Of a stretch of DNA of 64,000 nucleotides, positions 10,796 through 21,222 are shown in pieces (position 1 is the first letter of the stretch; each line of letters starts with the position of its first letter). Source of the DNA: Blepharisma japonicum (taxonomy: Eukaryota > Ciliophora > Heterotrichea > Heterotrichida > Blepharismidae); assembly GCA_949751835.1 (NCBI GenBank), contig CATKHK010000105.1, positions 62,001 through 126,000 on the forward strand. The letters are read 5' to 3'. Both the position numbers and the translations under genes were made by a program. The notes below the pieces were generated by a model. It ran no database searches. It was given only the letters and a program-made list of their open reading frames with translations, and was not told the DNA's origin.

Positions 10796-11242
10796 ATGGG
10801 CTGCGGACCAAGTGAGCCAAGAGGTGCAGCAAACGGAAACTTCACTGTCACGACTGAAAAAACTTGTTTTAAAATCAAAGTAGAAAAGCCAGACTCTAAC
10901 GAAGTAAATGAATACACCTACGAAGCATTTTACCTAGAAATGCCTCTCTCAGCATTAATGAATTTCCTCAACTTTGATCAAAACCAAGGCGCAAAGATGG
11001 ACGCGAATTTTATTTCACGTTTTGATGCACAAATAGCAAGATTCCGATATTTCATTCAGAGGCTTTCAGGAACTGAAATAGAAAATGAAAAAAATCCTTA
11101 TGAAGGGAATATGTGAGTCCCATATATTAATGGAAAACAAATCGATTGGGATTTTGCTTGTGAAAAAGATATGCCAGTTAAGCCTTCAGATGAAATTATC
11201 TGGAGATATGAAAAACTAACAGCTGGAGGAAGCGCGAATTAA
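10796..11242 (+). CDS. small MGCG protein, putative acylated
   Basis: This 148-residue protein is not recognised. It starts 'MGCGPSEPRG', so Gly2 and Cys3 are candidates for myristoylation and palmitoylation, as in the CDPK 3.7 kb to the left. One internal TGA is read as Trp, which extends the frame past 11116 to TAA 11240-11242. The added part ends 'EIIWRYEKLTAGGSAN' and keeps clear protein-like composition. There is no signal peptide, membrane span or Cys motif. Earlier in-frame codons reach further left but lack an ATG. It is convergent with the CXC gene to the right, 75 bp between stops. A membrane-bound adaptor is a guess only. Confidence 0.65.
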
Positions 11243-11317
11243 ATAATTTTTTATGTAAAATCTGAACTATTTCTACAGTCTACTAAATGATTTATATTAA
11301 TTTAATTAGAAATCACA

Positions 11318-11806
11318 TTATTCCGTGCTCATATTTTTGCATCCTTCACATTTGCAAAGAGGTGAGCAAGCTTTCGAAGCTTCATAGCATTCACAATACT
11401 TTTTAACACACCCTGATCGTTTGCAATGGCAGACCTTTATTGACGTATTATTTTCAGGCTTAAAAGCTACAGGGTTTCTTTCCACGATTTGCTTCATGGT
11501 TGCTTGTCTTGCTTCATCGTAGCTAGGTAAATTATGACAATTATGGCATTTGCAGCCAACACAGTATCTATTATTTGCAAAGCATTCACAATATAGTTTT
11601 AAACAATGTGTACGCTTACACCCGCATGGTGTATTTAAGGTAGGGGATTGTTCATTGGTGGTTTTTTCTTTTTCTTCAGTTATTATCTGCTGCTCAACTT
11701 GAGCGCTAAAAGTTCCAATTGGTGGAAGAGACGTCAAACAAAACTGTGAGAATGGTGAAATTGGCGATAGATCACCTTTTATTATGCGATCTACTCTTCT
11801 CTCCAT
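11318..11806 (-). CDS. CXC-domain (tesmin/LIN54-type) DNA-binding protein
   Basis: This small protein of 162 residues is built around two CXC motifs. After a 50-residue lead come CXC 1 ('CGCKRTHCLKLYCECF...CVGCKCHNC') and, 40 residues later, CXC 2 ('CHCKRSGCVKKYCECY...CSPLCKCEGC'), joined by a linker with the family's 'RNPVAFKP' element. In LIN54, tesmin and plant TSO1 this pair forms a zinc-binding fold that inserts a Tyr from each motif into the minor groove of CHR promoter elements. Both Tyr are kept here ('KLYCEC', 'KKYCEC'). The protein is much shorter than LIN54, essentially a bare DNA-binding module. Single exon, ATG to TAA, no TGA codons. A cell-cycle transcription role is likely by family. 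Confidence 0.9.
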   Translation of the reverse strand: MERRVDRIIKGDLSPISPFSQFCLTSLPPIGTFSAQVEQQIITEEKEKTTNEQSPTLNTPCGCKRTHCLKLYCECFANNRYCVGCKCHNCHNLPSYDEARQATMKQIVERNPVAFKPENNTSIKVCHCKRSGCVKKYCECYEASKACSPLCKCEGCKNMSTE

Positions 11807-12430
11807 CTTTTATAGCAAGCCACTTATTTATGAAGTAATATTATGTAAAGAAATGCTCAAATTGGAGGGATAAGTGATATGGTCTTGAAAGGGAAAGAAA
11901 ATTTGGGCTTAGGCTTATTTTAATATGAAATGGGTATAGGTATTTTTGCTTTGAAAATAGAATAGTGGTTTGCAATTGTGGAAATATACATGATTTTAAT
12001 AAAAAAATAAAAATTAGTGAGAAATTGGAATGAAATGTATAAGTTGAGGAAATTCCATTTTTAGCTAAAATAGTAAGGGTATAAATTTTAGTCTACATCG
12101 AAACATTTTACTGCTATTTCTTTATAAAAATTATTTACTACACACAAATTTAATTAATATTTTAGCCAGAAGTGAACTATTACTTATATAAGTCCGAAAT
12201 AATTCAATATATTTCTAATAAAAGCCAAGCTAATGATAAAAAGGGATATGATTTTTCATATCCCTATACAACTAGCACTTCCGATATTCTGAGATGATAT
12301 CATAAGTATAAAACGTCATAAATTGATTTTTTGAATAATTTTGTCTTCAAACAATATTATGAATTCAGAGAGAAAGCAAAAATAATTATTAGATAAATTA
12401 TTTACCATATTAACAAAGTTAATTAATTGC
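11807..12430. other. intergenic spacer with a perfect hairpin
   Basis: This is AT-rich non-coding sequence between the CXC gene start and the RNF10-like stop codon. The only structure found is the inverted repeat at 12242-12265, listed separately. It must hold the CXC promoter and the RNF10-like 3' flank. Confidence 0.45.
12242..12265. repeat. perfect 10-bp inverted repeat with TTTT loop
   Basis: AGGGATATGA is followed by TTTT and then TCATATCCCT, a perfect 10-bp stem with a four-base loop. It lies 166 bp beyond the RNF10-like stop codon on the minus strand and 436 bp upstream of the CXC start. It could fold in RNA or be an operator-like palindrome. Its function is unknown. Confidence 0.6.
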
Positions 12431-14011
12431 CTACTTTTTCTTTAGCCTTATCAAATCAAAGAGAGTAATTTTCTTTGGTTCATCAAAATCCTCTTCTTCA
12501 CTTTCACTATTTTTCTCAAAATCCTGAATTTCCTCTTCCTCTTCTTCCCTCTCCTCAATTTGATTTTTCTCAGCTGGAACGGCAATTGTGGGATTTTTGA
12601 AATAAGCATCAAGCAGCCTATTTGCTTCTTCATTAGCTTGATTTCTTCTTACGATGATCTGATGTAGCTCTTCTTCCCTAAGTTTTGCAGCCTCCCTATT
12701 TTTTTGTCTGATATTTATCTAGGTAATAATTACTTCAGATTTAAACTTATTCAAAGTGTCCTCACTGCAAACTTCTTCTAAATTCATCTCTATGAAATAT
12801 ATAGAAGATCCTTGAGGGATATGCTTTAATGATCTACATTATTTTTACTGTGGAAAATTTACTTCAGCCAATTGTTCAATTTCCAAGATTTTTCCTCGAA
12901 GGGGATTAGGGAAAGCTTCATAGGAGCCATACTGGGATAATAAAATTTTTTCATCAAGAGGGTGCAAATAATAAGGCTGTGAATCAGAAATTTGATAAAA
13001 ATATAAATACTCGGCTTCTTCTTTAGTTTCCTCAATATTAGTGTTAGGGAATGAGGGAAGATAGTCTGATTGAGGGTGCTTTTCACAGGGAATTGAATAA
13101 AGATAAATAGGGTGATAAGAAACTTGGCAATTACACTGTGTGCTTGGCTTCGGCTCTTTTATAGTGTTTATTTTATCAAGCTCTTTCATTAAAATTTCTT
13201 GAGCTCTACCAATTGCGCTAATTTCTGATTCTTCAGTTGAATTTCCAAGAGCTTTGGAAAGTTGAATTTGTTGGCTTTTAAGATCATTTAGCTGATCAAA
13301 ATATACTTTTATATGACTAAACTTTGAAATTCTTGATTTTTCATCAAAAAATCCACAAAGAGCTCTGCTTTCAGAGTTTTCATTGCAAGGGAAAACTGAA
13401 ATTTTATTTTTTTCTCTTTTTATTAATTTCATTTTGATTATATCGCCTTCTTTTATATTTTTCACAAGCTTAACTTCAGCAATTCTCAATAAATCACCTT
13501 TAACTGCATCTTGACAAATTGGGCATTTCTTTGCATCCTTACCAGATGCTCTTAAAAATCGGATTACACATGGCCAGCAGAATATATGCCCGCATTTATT
13601 TATCTTAGGAGCAATAAAATCTTCGTTTAAGCACACTGGACATCTAATTTCATTTGTAGTTAAATAAGTAACTTTTCTGATGGAATCCCAAGGGATTGGG
13701 ATATTGGGATTTTCATGATAAATAGAAAAGTGAGATGATGGTAGCAGAGAAAACTGATAAAGTGGGCTCAGCGTTATATCAGTAAAATTTGATCTAAAAG
13801 CTAATTTTGGCTTAGAGGAGTTCTCTTTTTTAAATAAGTTGTACTGATGCACATAATCTGGAATCTTGACAAACTTTTTTTCGCGGGGTCTTGGGTTTGT
13901 ATGCTTTGGCTTTATTTCAGACCCAAAATACGCCGTATTTGACAATCTCGAGGTTTTTCTTTGCTTTTTAGTAAGGCCGCCCCATCTCAGAAGATAGTTA
14001 GGGTCTTGCAT
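12431..14011 (-). CDS. RNF10: RNF10/Mag2-type RING E3 ubiquitin ligase
   Basis: This RING-finger ubiquitin ligase resembles human RNF10, which ubiquitinates small-subunit ribosomal proteins on stalled 40S subunits. Three exons give 516 residues, with 15-nt introns at 12834-12848 (GTAAAAATAATGTAG) and 12719-12733 (GTAATTATTACCTAG). The C3HC4 RING sits at about residues 128-170 ('CPVCLNEDFIAPKINKCGHIFC...CPICQDAV'). Downstream 'YLYFYQISDSQPYYLHPLDEK' and 'YGSYEAFP' match the RNF10 region 'YYFYQ..DGQ..FLHP..V..L...YGS'. Exon 2 supplies the continuation ('SLKHIPQGSSIYFIEMNLEEV') and exon 3 the basic/acidic helix ('INIRQKNREAAKLREEE'), the order found in RNF10. Both introns are needed to keep this collinearity. 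The C-terminus ends in an acidic run and 'ITLFDLIRLKKK'. Confidence 0.85.
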
Positions 14012-14179
14012 CTAAAGATTATAAATATTACTTAGAAAAGCGGATTAACAACACAGATTAGAAATCCGCAGTCCCAAAAGTTGTGCAACTGGCGTATTTA
14101 TTATACTTTCTTACAATTATCAACAACTATTTCCTGTAGCAGCTCTCCATTTATAATGGATATTTATTAAAAAATTTAC

Positions 14180-16318
14180 TTAAAATATTAAGCAAGTTTC
14201 TCTTGTACAAAGCCTATTACAGGTGCCTCTTTTTTGTTCTTTTTCAGTTTCTTCTGAAGCTGGGATTTCAATATTTATTGGTTTTTGAGTCAAGCTATGT
14301 CTTGTTTTTGCCTGTGGGTGAATTTTTATTTTATATTCCTCTTCACTTTCCAGCGTATGATTTGTCCCTGAATTTCTAAAATTTTGACTGGCAGCTTTCC
14401 TTGAGCTGTATTTTTTTACATCAATATCTTCATCTCCTCCACGTGTCCCATATCCAAAATGTGCTGCTTTTTTGGAGCTGTATTTCTTTATATCAACTTC
14501 TTCTTCACCATGCTCTGACTCATTTTCATTGCCGGAATCATTGTCTGAATATTAATTACTTTCTACATCATATTCTTCATACATATTGCGTGGGTATTCT
14601 CCGTCTTCTCGGTCATAAGAGATATCAGAAATTGAGGAACCGTCTTGGGATCTCCGCATAGGCGAATGGATGTCACTGTAGCTTCCATCTTCGCCATTTT
14701 CTATAAGTCCCAACGCTTTAACATTGATATCAAGTTCTGATTCTATTGCAGCAATGAAGTCTAAAATTGGGGCGCAGGCGGAGTCCTCCTTTACACATTT
14801 GATAAATTCGCTTAAAACAACTTTTCCATCTTGGTTTCTGTCCATTCTAGAATACAAAGGAGTAGAAACTCTATAAAAAGTATTAGATTTTTCATCGAGA
14901 ATTGTCTCAACTGCTGACATAAGGTTCACTATTTCAGCTGGATCTAACATTCCTGAATGGTCTCTATCAAAAGCAAAAAACAGCAATTCAAGTTTTTGCT
15001 CCAAAATTATTTCTGCAAGCACTGCTAGGCCACCTTTTAAATGATTCAAACTGATTTTATCCTCCCCATTCTGGTCAAATGTAGAAAAAACAGATACAGC
15101 GGTTTCAGTTGTCCATTTAAACTTGTCATTCGACAAAATAAAATCAGTCCTTGACACTTTTCCATCCCTCTGTATAGAATTTAAAACCCTAAATGCATCA
15201 AGAGCTTCATTATATGCAAATGATTGTCCTTTCCCCCTTAAAAACCTTTTGCATTCTCTTAGCTTGTGCAGCCTTTCTAGATGGTCGCTTTCTATTCTTT
15301 GGGCGTTTTCAATGTACATACTACTTTTTAATTCTTTATATCTTGGCTTTACGTGCGCCTTTTTTACAAGTTTTTCTATAGGTAGTTTTAACGGATTTGC
15401 ATTAAGTTTGTTTTTACCTGCGTTTCCTGCGATAATTAAAGAGTCAACTGTGGCACCAATTCCTAGAGATTTTGTTTCTCGTTTAATGTGATTTTTAAGA
15501 GTGCCTTCATGCTTGCTTAAGAGAACTAGCCCAAATTTTTGGATAAATGAGAAGCCATAGATAAACATGTTGTCTCAGACGCGTAGCAAGTCAGATTGGA
15601 ATAAAATTGTTGAAAAAAGAGTAGAAAATCAGACATCTCCAAGCCTTTTAATAGTTAAAATGAATGGAGTTATGTCTTGCTCTTTTATATTTTTACCTGA
15701 TGGCTTGAAAACTGCTTTTAGTGAAACTAAAAGCTTTGGACGCATTTTTTCAGCCATGAGCTCGAATGTTCTGAGTTCTTTATGTTTAGCTAGCTTTCTA
15801 TTTGTATTTTGAAAATAACCCTATATGATTCATACTTCCGGAAATACATTTTCAATTATATGCGCAAAAATCACAAATGCATCACTTTCCACAGTAAAAA
15901 TAACGACTAAAACTGCAGCAATATTCTTCATCCCATATGCATACCCAATATCTGGTCTTTTGCTAATAAAAATATTGATAATCCTTGTGATTTTTTCTTC
16001 TCTGTCTGGAGTTTTAAGAGAAGCCAAAGGGCCTGTTCACACATTTTGTGAATCATCAAAGGCTTTGTTACCATTTGGCAAATCATTGAGCTCTAATGAT
16101 TTGGCACTTTGAAAATAATCAATTGTTTCTCCTGCAAATTCAGGATTAATCATGTGGACTCATGCTCTAAGTTAATCTTACAATGGACGCTGGCTTTGAG
16201 GAGAAATTAATCCAAGTTGAGACTCACGGAGTTTATCCATTTTTGCCTCATAGTCATCCTGGAGTTTTAGAAATTCATCCCAGGATTTCAGTGTTGCATT
16301 CTTAGTTTTCTGTGCCAT
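14180..16318 (-). CDS. TBC-domain protein with EF-hands and C-terminal CaaX box
   Basis: This is a 697-residue protein in four exons, with 15-nt introns at 16167-16181, 15821-15835 and 14545-14559. A TBC (Rab-GAP) fold lies around residues 60-290. 'KRPDIGYAYGMKNIAAVL' matches the usual 'RPDIGYCQGMNFIA', and 'RLGDVWFSTLFSTILF' and 'LLRVWDNMFIYG' match the later TBC motifs, with Trp from TGA. EF-hand-like loops follow near 410, 443 and 483 ('DQNGEDKISLNH', 'DRDHSGMLDPAE', 'DRNQDGKVVLSE'), as in TBC1D8/9 proteins. The Gln finger is Tyr (YAYG, not YxQG) and no I-x-x-D-x-x-R Arg-finger motif is seen, so GAP activity is doubtful. The spliced tail is acidic and ends '...TRETCLIF', which fits a CaaX prenylation site. 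The last intron is needed to reach that tail. Confidence 0.82.
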
Positions 16319-16506
16319 TTACAATATCAATTAATTGCAGCACATTTATCTTTTTATAATAAAACATCATCAATATTATCCAATTTTTTACACATTCCTG
16401 CCTATTTCCCTTAATAAAGCCTATAAATTTAATTTTAAACAGTTTTTCTAATAATTTTACAGTTTTCTAAACAAAAAATGGGCAATTTTATTTGGACTCA
16501 TATAAA
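16319..16506. promoter_or_regulatory. divergent promoter region, TBC / TMEM8-like genes
   Basis: This 188-bp AT-rich spacer lies between two genes transcribed away from each other. Both start regions must be served from here. No defined motif was identified. Confidence 0.4.
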
Positions 16507-18291
16507 ATGTTTTATCTTTTCTTATCACTAGCTTTTGCTTCAGAGCTTGGTACATATGAAGAGACTTATGCAATTGGGAAATGCAAGAAAATGCAGATTT
16601 GTTATGAATCTATTGAAATCATAGACATGCCTTTGCTTCATTTGACAATTGAAATTACCTTTTTAGACCGTGATAAGGTTCTTTATGAGTATCCTGACCC
16701 AAGCCCTTATATATATATTAGGTTTGACGCAGTTCCTGATGAAAATTATTATGATTATAAAGCACCTTTATATGAAGGATTGCAAACCCTTGTTAGTATC
16801 CCATACCCTGAAAAGCACAAAACTGTAGTATTCAAAATTGATGGCGGGCTTACAGAGTCTTTTCAAAGGTATCCAGCTTATACAGTCCATGGCTGGGGAT
16901 ATGAAATTAAAGCTGTTTCTTATTATTATTTATCAGAATCTGAAAATACAGCGATTAAAAATCCAGTATTTTTTTATGGAAGGGGGAATTTTAATATTGA
17001 AAAGCTTGATATGTCTAATGATAATTTAGGAGATATATTTATGCATAAAAATATCGAAAAATATATACAGATAAAGGAAAATGTAAGCCAAGATTTTATT
17101 GGTGGAAATTTTGCTCAGAATAAAACACTTCAAAACCATGGATTTTTAGTCAGTTCAAAAGACTGCCAGTATAGATATGGATTTAAAATGACTATTTATA
17201 ACTATGAAATCGATGAAGAATGGGTTGATAGTCTTTTAATGTCTCATATAGAAATCTCAATATCTCTTGAAGATTCGGATTCTTATATTTCCATCAAAAA
17301 TTGCAAGTCTTCAGCTTTATATTGCAAGATCATAAAAGAGTCTCATGGCCTATCATTACTAATGGAAATTGGCTACTTAAAATCAGGCTATGACATTATG
17401 CAAATAAAAATTGACCCATCAATTAATATAAACAGCACTTTATATTATGATTTAGGGATCTTTAAAACAGAAGTCGGGAATAACTTATGCAATAGCCAAA
17501 AACACGCCATGTTCAAAGAAATAGCGTATTCTTGCAAATGCGGCGGCAATACCGCAGGCGCAAACTGCGAGAAATTAGCCTTAAACGAAGATACTTATAT
17601 GACAGGACTATATATGTTAGTTTATTCAAACTTGGCTATGGTTCCTGCAATTATTGCAGGGATTTTGAATTATTACTATGGAGAAGTCGCGGTTTATGGC
17701 ACAAATATGATGGCAAGCATGGTTTATCATTCTTGTGATTGAGGCTATGAGTGCTTTGGGATGGAGCCACAAACTCTAAGAGTTGCTGATTTTACTCTGA
17801 GTTATATGAGTATTATGGCTGCATTAATAAAAGTTGCGAGATTTAGGAATCATAACCACAAGCTGGCTTTATATTGCTTTATTTTTGCCCTACTTTTATA
17901 TATAGGCTTGCATAACAATTTCAATGGGATTTTATTTTCAATTATGGTAAGTATTATATAGCCACCTTTAATAGCTGGACTTATACCATTGTCAAGATGG
18001 CTTTATCTTATACATAAAGACTCAAAGGAAGTTTATGGCAGCTGGTGGAGTTGGGACCAAGCTTATTGGTTTTTCTGGGAAAGTGGCGACTTTCAATGAA
18101 AATGGGTTTTTATTGCTGCCTCCACTCTATTTATGGCATTAATCTGCAAATTCTCTGAGACAAACAATAGTTATTGAATTGTAATTTTTACTTAGGTGCA
18201 TTCCTTCTGACACATCTTTATTATGCTTACACCTTTCGCAATGTTCCACGTCTTTTCTAACCGAGTAAGATATTTTAAAGTTAAAAGTTAA
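16507..18291 (+). CDS. TMEM8/PGAP6-type membrane hydrolase (CREST superfamily)
   Basis: This is a 584-residue secretory membrane protein in three exons, with 15-nt introns at 17947-17961 (GTAAGTATTATATAG) and 18181-18195 (GTAATTTTTACTTAG), both in phase 0. The first ATG gives signal peptide 'MFYLFLSLAFASE'. A ~330-residue ectodomain and an EGF-like Cys patch ('CKCGGNTAGANCEK') follow, then about seven membrane spans. TMEM8/PGAP6 hallmarks are present: 'NLAMVPAIIAGILNYYYGEV', 'SMVYHSCD' (family 'STFYHACD') and, after the second intron, 'HSFWHIF' (family 'HSIWHML'). The Ser, the His and Asp of HSCD, and the paired His of HSFWH are the metal-site residues of the CREST hydrolases. PGAP6 is a GPI-specific phospholipase A2, and GPI-anchor or lipid remodelling is the likely role. 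Two TGA codons supply Trp. Confidence 0.85.
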
Positions 18292-18316
18292 CTAACCATT
18301 TTAAATAACTTGTTAT

Positions 18317-19492
18317 TTAAGCTGCTGCAAGTTCAGTTTTAAGCTCATTAACTCTTCCAAGGATTTCATTTCTCTCCTCTTCTCTTCTGCTCTTCTTTTC
18401 TGCTTTCTTTGCCAATATTTCTTCTAGCTTTCTCAGTTCTTCTCCGAAGTGTTCATTAATTTCTGCCTCATGCTCGTTAAGTTTATTGATTTTCTTATTG
18501 AGCTCTTCAGCGAGGGCTTCAGTCTCTTTTTCGTTTCTCATCTTAATTTCTCTTTCTAGGGCGTGGACGTCATCGACAACTTTAGCCTTTTTCTTTTCAA
18601 GGATTGGGGTCTGAGCCATAGTTTCGTTGAGCTGCTTGCCGAGCTTGTTTCTTCTGGAGTTCATGAGCTCAGTGTCAGCGATTTCTTTTTCTTTGCCTCG
18701 GACTGTTTCCTTAAGTTTATTCATGGCGTCAGTTTCCTGAGGAGTTATTGCAGTTGCGTTAATTTCCTGGTTAATTTTATCGTTTTCAGCTTGAACTGCT
18801 ATTCCTGATTTTTGCAGATTGACGAGTTCTGCGACGTCTTCTTCAACTTCACGGAGTTTACTGGTTAATTTTGGTGTTTTTTCTTTTTCGTCTTCAATTT
18901 GCCCTTGAAGCTCCTTCTTTCTTTTGTTTTCTTTCTTTCTGTTCTCAATTCTGGCTTCTCCTCCTTGGATTTCTTTTTCTTTATCGCTGACCTGCTTTTC
19001 TAGATTTGCCACTTCTGACGTCAATGCAATTTTTCTCTCCTCAACCCCATCGAACTTATGGAGCTTTTCTCCTTTTTTCTCAACTTTTTTCCTGAGCTTT
19101 TCAATTTCTTCTGTCCTTGTATGGATGGTTTCTTGGCTTTGGGCAATGTGCTCTTGGCCTTGGGTGATTTCTTGGTTCATAGTTTTTATGGCTATTTTGT
19201 CGACTCTGACTTTGTCATCTAAGGCGATCTTCTTGTTCTTGACAGCTTGCACTTCGGGTTCAACGTTACCAAGCTCTCTTTTGAGTTCTTTGTGACGTTT
19301 GTCAAGGCCTTCGTGAATCTGTTTTACCTCTGCTAGCTTTCGCTGGTGCTCAGCCTCTTTTTCTTGGTGTTTCTTTAGGTCTTCTTTGAGCTCTTCCCTT
19401 TCTTCTTCTAGCTTATGCTTTTGATGCTTGGTTTTATCGATTTCTTCTTTAAGACCATGCATCACAGATTCCTTGCTGCCTCCACTCCCCAT
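18317..19492 (-). CDS. long coiled-coil protein with MGSGGS start
   Basis: This 391-residue protein is almost entirely predicted coiled coil from residue 12 to 385, rich in Glu, Lys, Leu and Gln. It starts 'MGSGGSKESV', which fits the N-myristoylation pattern M-G-x-x-x-S, so one end may be tethered to a membrane. It has no TGA codon, no intron and no Cys. The base composition is a little richer in G+C than its neighbours, as seen in well-expressed ciliate structural genes, but this was judged by eye. A cytoskeletal or cortical filament role is plausible and unproven. It ends 25 bp from the TMEM8-like stop (convergent), and its start codon is only 34 bp beyond the stop of the next minus-strand gene. 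Confidence 0.75.
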   Translation of the reverse strand: MGSGGSKESVMHGLKEEIDKTKHQKHKLEEEREELKEDLKKHQEKEAEHQRKLAEVKQIHEGLDKRHKELKRELGNVEPEVQAVKNKKIALDDKVRVDKIAIKTMNQEITQGQEHIAQSQETIHTRTEEIEKLRKKVEKKGEKLHKFDGVEERKIALTSEVANLEKQVSDKEKEIQGGEARIENRKKENKRKKELQGQIEDEKEKTPKLTSKLREVEEDVAELVNLQKSGIAVQAENDKINQEINATAITPQETDAMNKLKETVRGKEKEIADTELMNSRRNKLGKQLNETMAQTPILEKKKAKVVDDVHALEREIKMRNEKETEALAEELNKKINKLNEHEAEINEHFGEELRKLEEILAKKAEKKSRREEERNEILGRVNELKTELAAA

Positions 19493-19526
19493 ATTTTCTA
19501 TTATACCATCAAATTATCTTAGTCAT

Positions 19527-19997
19527 TTATTGCTTATAAACTATGCTGAGATATTCTAGCGCCCAGTAAGGAAATTTTTCAAGCCCAATTTCTTTTAGTA
19601 CAGAGTCTATAGAGCTCTCTGTAATTTTTTTGGGCTGAGATTTGCTACTTCAGGGGATTATTCTTGACGGCTTGGACTTATTAGCTGACCGATCAAGATC
19701 TGTTGTATTTGAACTTTCTATAGGCTTGTGTGAGATAACAGCAGTTATTAATTCATCCTGTGAGTTTTGTGAAATGTGTGAAGCTCGGGATTGCTTAAAT
19801 AAGTCAGCTTTATTTTTACTTGATTGGCCTGTTCCTATTGGTATAGGCTTAGCACTGCTAGCGACAGATTTTTCGATTCTATCAAAAGAGTGTTGCGAAT
19901 CTGGGGCATCTGACATTAAAGACGATGAGATATGGCCTCTTCCAAACTGATCAAGAGGCTCACAGAGAAGCTGTTGTATTTTCTCTTTAATATTCAT
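19527..19997 (-). CDS. small Ser-rich hypothetical protein
   Basis: This 156-residue protein is not recognised. The frame runs from ATG 19997 through one TGA (Trp) to TAA 19527-19529. Under the standard code it would stop 40 residues early. It starts 'MNIKEKIQQLLCEPLDQFG'. The middle is rich in Ser, Lys and Asp and looks disordered. The C-terminus ('SVLKEIGLEKFPYWALEYLS') looks like a short folded helix pair. No known motif was seen. Its stop lies 34 bp before the start of the coiled-coil gene on the same strand, which leaves almost no room for a separate promoter. Confidence 0.6.
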
Positions 19998-20188
19998 AAA
20001 ATGGAGGATTTGATTATATTACTTTTCTGCAAATTATTGAACAAGATTTTATTTTTTTAAAATAAAAATTTTAGATATTGATATTTTTATAGACTTTATG
20101 TTCATAAATTTGATATTTTGGTTCTAAGATGCATAAAATAGCTAAAAATTTAAAATGCACAATTATTTGTATTTTATTTGTAATAATC

Positions 20189-21190
20189 ATGTCGTTTTCA
20201 GATGAAAGGAAATTTCATATGAACAGCACAGGAACTGCTTTAAATACTCAAAATCCTATAGAAGACCCAAATTCAAAAGCTCGCACCCCTTCCCCAGGAA
20301 GAGACTACACTCAACTCCTCAATGAATCTCCTACAAATAAATTCTATCCAGAACTAAGTGACGAAGAAGATTACGCTGGAAAATACAGCCATATCGCTAC
20401 TGATAAAGACGCGGAAGTAAAGCATACCTTAAAATCCCTTGAAAACGAAGTACAAAAAATGGGAAAAGAACTAGCTAAGCTGAGAACCGAAAGAAATTAC
20501 TTGCATACTCAATTAGAAATTGTGAAAAAAGAAAAAGAAATGCATATTGAAAAGCATGCAAAAGAAAAGGTTGCATGGGAAAAAGACTTCAGGGAGCTTC
20601 AAGATAGAGTTAGTTACGAACGAAAACAGTTTAGAGAAGAAACTTTGAGTATTACGAAGCAGCTACAAGAGATGCAGGAAAATTATAAAGATTTGAAAAT
20701 TAAAAAAGAGCAGCAAGCAGAAGTTTTTAAGAGAAAACTAGAAGAAAATGAACAAATATATATCCAATCCCTAAGAGAAAAGGATAGCCAATTGCTTGCA
20801 TCAAAAATGAAATGAGATGAAGGTGCTAAGATCCAATCTCCGTTAACAAGTCCTAAGCATGAAAATCGGCATAGGCATGTATGCTCAAAAGATAGTAAAA
20901 AGAAAACTTTAAAAAGAAGCTTAAGATTGCCTTCGCCAAAACCTCCACGAGAAAGCCAAAGAAATAATTATTTGGATGATATAAGCCATATGATAGTTAC
21001 ATTGGAAAAAGAGCAAGCTGAGCTGAAACAAAAAATAAAAGAATTAGAATTCAATGCAGTATATGAAAGAGATAAGAAAAAAATCTCTGACCTAATAAGA
21101 AGAAATGAAGAGAGGCTTACTGAAGCTAAAGCTATACAAGAAGAAATGGTTAAAGACAGCTTTGCAAGTGGTGGAATGTCCTATAGATAA
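20189..21190 (+). CDS. coiled-coil protein with SP-rich head
   Basis: This is a coiled-coil protein of 333 residues. Head: 'MSFSDERKFHMNSTGTALN', then 'ARTPSPGRDYTQLL', which contains SP/TP sites. The main coiled coil covers about 75-210. After a TGA-Trp comes a basic linker ('KHENRHRHVCSKDSKKK'), and a second coiled coil ends in 'GGMSYR'. An in-frame ATG at 20129 would add a hydrophobic 20-residue stretch ('CTIICILFVIIM'). That sequence is AT-rich like the flank, so I prefer the start at 20189, but a membrane anchor cannot be excluded. Known families with this layout include centrosomal and basal-body linkers, though no specific match is claimed. The stop lies 32 bp from the Pus7 stop (convergent). 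Confidence 0.7.
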
Positions 21191-21222
21191 TAGATAAATT
21201 AAATTAATTCTAATTCGTGCCA

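Noticed and set aside
12451-12633. 60-codon basic frame 'KLRRGKKRKRKFR'
   Set aside because: It is out of phase with the third exon of the RNF10-like gene, where the correct phase is acidic and collinear with the family.
14401-16112. Several plus-strand frames (14401-14661, 15123-15491, 15567-15812, 15825-16112)
   Set aside because: They are shadows of the spliced TBC-EF-hand gene on the minus strand, whose frame is confirmed by family motifs.
18563-19295. Two plus-strand frames rich in Phe, Leu and Ser
   Set aside because: They are antisense to a Glu/Lys coiled coil, which always gives Phe/Leu/Ser-rich complements. They are not membrane proteins.
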